Assembly (NCBI GenBank): GCA_028752905.1
Contig: JAQNBH010000002.1
Coordinates: 26,891,932-26,955,931 of the forward strand
Length of the DNA stretch: 64,000 bases
DNA from: Cladorhizidae sp. MBARI D1340-BT2
Taxonomy: Eukaryota > Porifera > Demospongiae > Poecilosclerida > Cladorhizidae
Reading direction: 5' to 3'
The notes beneath the pieces were generated by a model. It ran no database searches and was not told the origin of the DNA. It saw nothing but the letters and a program-made list of their open reading frames with translations. A program made the position numbers and the translations under genes. Shown here one piece after another: positions 62,835 through 64,000 of this stretch; the stretch's first letter is position 1; the number at the start of each line of letters is the position of its first letter.

Positions 62835-64000
62835 AACATGTTTAGCATCAAGTAAGAGTACAATTCATAACTGCCCTAATTAACAAGACCAAAGTCCCAG
62901 ATTTTGTCAACTGATAGAGAAGGCCCTTATCTGCAACATGTGAACAGATTATCAATAAATGTAGTGGTTTTTCACTGGCAGGCCACCGCTTTGGCAACTG
63001 GAAAACGCCAGGAAAAATCCCAAACCTTACCACTTCAAATCACCATAACTTGCTAATACTTAGAGTACTCAAAATTTTGGCACGTACAAAAGACAGATAA
63101 TTAGAAGGGCTATTCGGTGATATAAAAATTATCTTTTTTGGGTAAAGTGTAGAAAAGTTATGAGCTTCACGGCAAAAAAACAAGATTTTCGGGGGGAAAA
63201 TGAGAAACATATAGACCAAATTAGGGCAAATATCAAGAACATGTTTAGCATCAAGTAAGAGTACAATTCATAACTGCCCTAATTAACAAGACCAAAGTCC
63301 CAGATTTTGTCAACTGATAGAGAAGGCCCTTATCTGCAACATGTGAACAGATTATCAATAAATGTAGTGGTTTTCACTGGCAGGCCACCGCTTTGGCAAC
63401 TGGAAAACGCCAGGAAAGATCCCAAACCTTACCACTTCAAATCACCATAACTTGCTAATACTTAGAGTACTCAAAATTTTGGCACGTACAAAAGACAGAT
63501 AATTAGAAGGGCTATCCGGTGATATAAAAATTATCTTTTTTGGGTAAAGTGTAGGAAAGTTATGAGCTTCACGGCAAAAAAACAAGATTTTCGGGGGGAA
63601 AATGAGAAACATATAGACCAAATTAGGGCAAATATCAAGAACATGTTTAGCATCAAGTAAGAGTACAATTCATAACTGCCCTAATTAACAAGACCAAAGT
63701 CCCAGATTTTGTCAACTGATAGAGAAGGCCCTTATCTGCAACATGTGAACAGATTATCAATAAATGTAGTGGTTTTTCACTGGCAGGCCACCGCTTTGGC
63801 AACTGGAAAACGCCAGGAAAAATCCCAAACCTTGCCACTTCAAATCATCATAACTTCCTAATACTTAGAGTACTCAAAACTTTGGCACGTACAAAAGACA
63901 GATAATTAGAAGGGCTATCCGGTGATATAAAAATTATCTTTTTGGGGTAAAGTGTAGAATAGTTATGAGCTTCACGGCAAAAAAACAAGATTTTCGGGGG
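62835..64000. repeat. Block 44: AAA..., cut by window end
   Basis: A units start at 62835 (T280), 63238 (one-T-deleted) and 63640 (T-type, ccttgccac, only 361 bp present). The order repeats the first three units of Block 43 at 2117 bp, so a fourth A and then B are expected beyond the window. Confidence 0.94.

Larger units (their letters stand above)
1..64000. repeat. Two-module tandem satellite array (A = 403 bp, B = 506 bp)
   Basis: Every base belongs to a head-to-tail repeat of two modules. The order is B followed by one to four A units, repeated 43 times, with cut copies at both edges. Copies differ by only a few substitutions. No unique sequence, gene or other mobile element interrupts the array. 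Block entries below use offsets counted from the first base of each module. In A: 31 (T or A), 134-138 (run of five T, four in the deleted subtype), 182 (A or G), 196 (C, A or T), 209 (C, T or G), 218 (G or C), 241 (T or C), 274 (G or A), 280 (C or T), 283 (G or A), 306 (G or A). In B: 60 (T or G), 78 (G or T), 256 (G or A), 462 (T or G). 'T-type' A means T209, C218, C241 together. This is satellite heterochromatin; the chromosome position and species are not shown by the sequence. Confidence 0.98.

Noticed and set aside
1..64000. CRISPR array
   Set aside because: The repeats are 403 and 506 bp with no short repeat and unique spacer pattern, and the units between repeats are themselves repeats.
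1..64000. Ribosomal RNA gene or spacer array
   Set aside because: No stretch resembles 5S, 18S, 5.8S or 28S genes, and no unit is long enough to hold the large genes.

Overview
The whole window is one uninterrupted tandem satellite array. I found no gene that I can support on either strand, and no RNA gene, CRISPR array or unique sequence. The size, the roughly 98-99% likeness between copies (by eye), the AT-rich makeup and the higher-order arrangement point to constitutive heterochromatin (centromeric, pericentromeric, subtelomeric or B-chromosome type) of a eukaryote. A plant is my best guess, but nothing in the sequence fixes the taxon or the satellite family.

The array is built from two modules in one orientation. 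Module A is 403 bp (402 bp in 13 copies, 407 bp in 2). Module B is 506 bp (509 bp in one copy). I count 104 A units (the last cut at 361 bp by the window end) and 43 complete B units plus the last 374 bp of another at the left edge; these lengths add up to exactly 64,000. Each B is followed by a run of one to four A units and then the next B. Two B units are never adjacent and no A run exceeds four. The 43 complete runs contain 1 A (11 times), 2 A (15), 3 A (8) or 4 A (9), giving blocks of about 909, 1312, 1715 and 2118 bp.

B itself is made of six degenerate subrepeats of 79-95 bp that pair into three dimers of 172, 178 and 174 bp, close to nucleosome spacing. A sits between the last and first subrepeat of B, and each A carries 18 bp that match the end of B. 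The simplest history is that a foreign segment of about 385 bp entered a ~175-bp satellite, was captured in the repeat, and then multiplied by unequal exchange.

By variant content there are two domains. From 1 to about 30 kb, first-in-run A units usually carry A at unit offset 31, and three-A blocks with distinct first, middle and last A types are common. From about 32 kb to the end these variants disappear. They are replaced by a one-base-deleted A subtype and by linked A/B haplotypes, arranged in superunits of 3429 bp (AAAAB-AAB) and 2220 bp (AAB-AB). Several nested segmental duplications (1715, 1818, 2117, 2220, 3031, 3429 bp and a 10,393-bp offset) can be traced through shared private variants.
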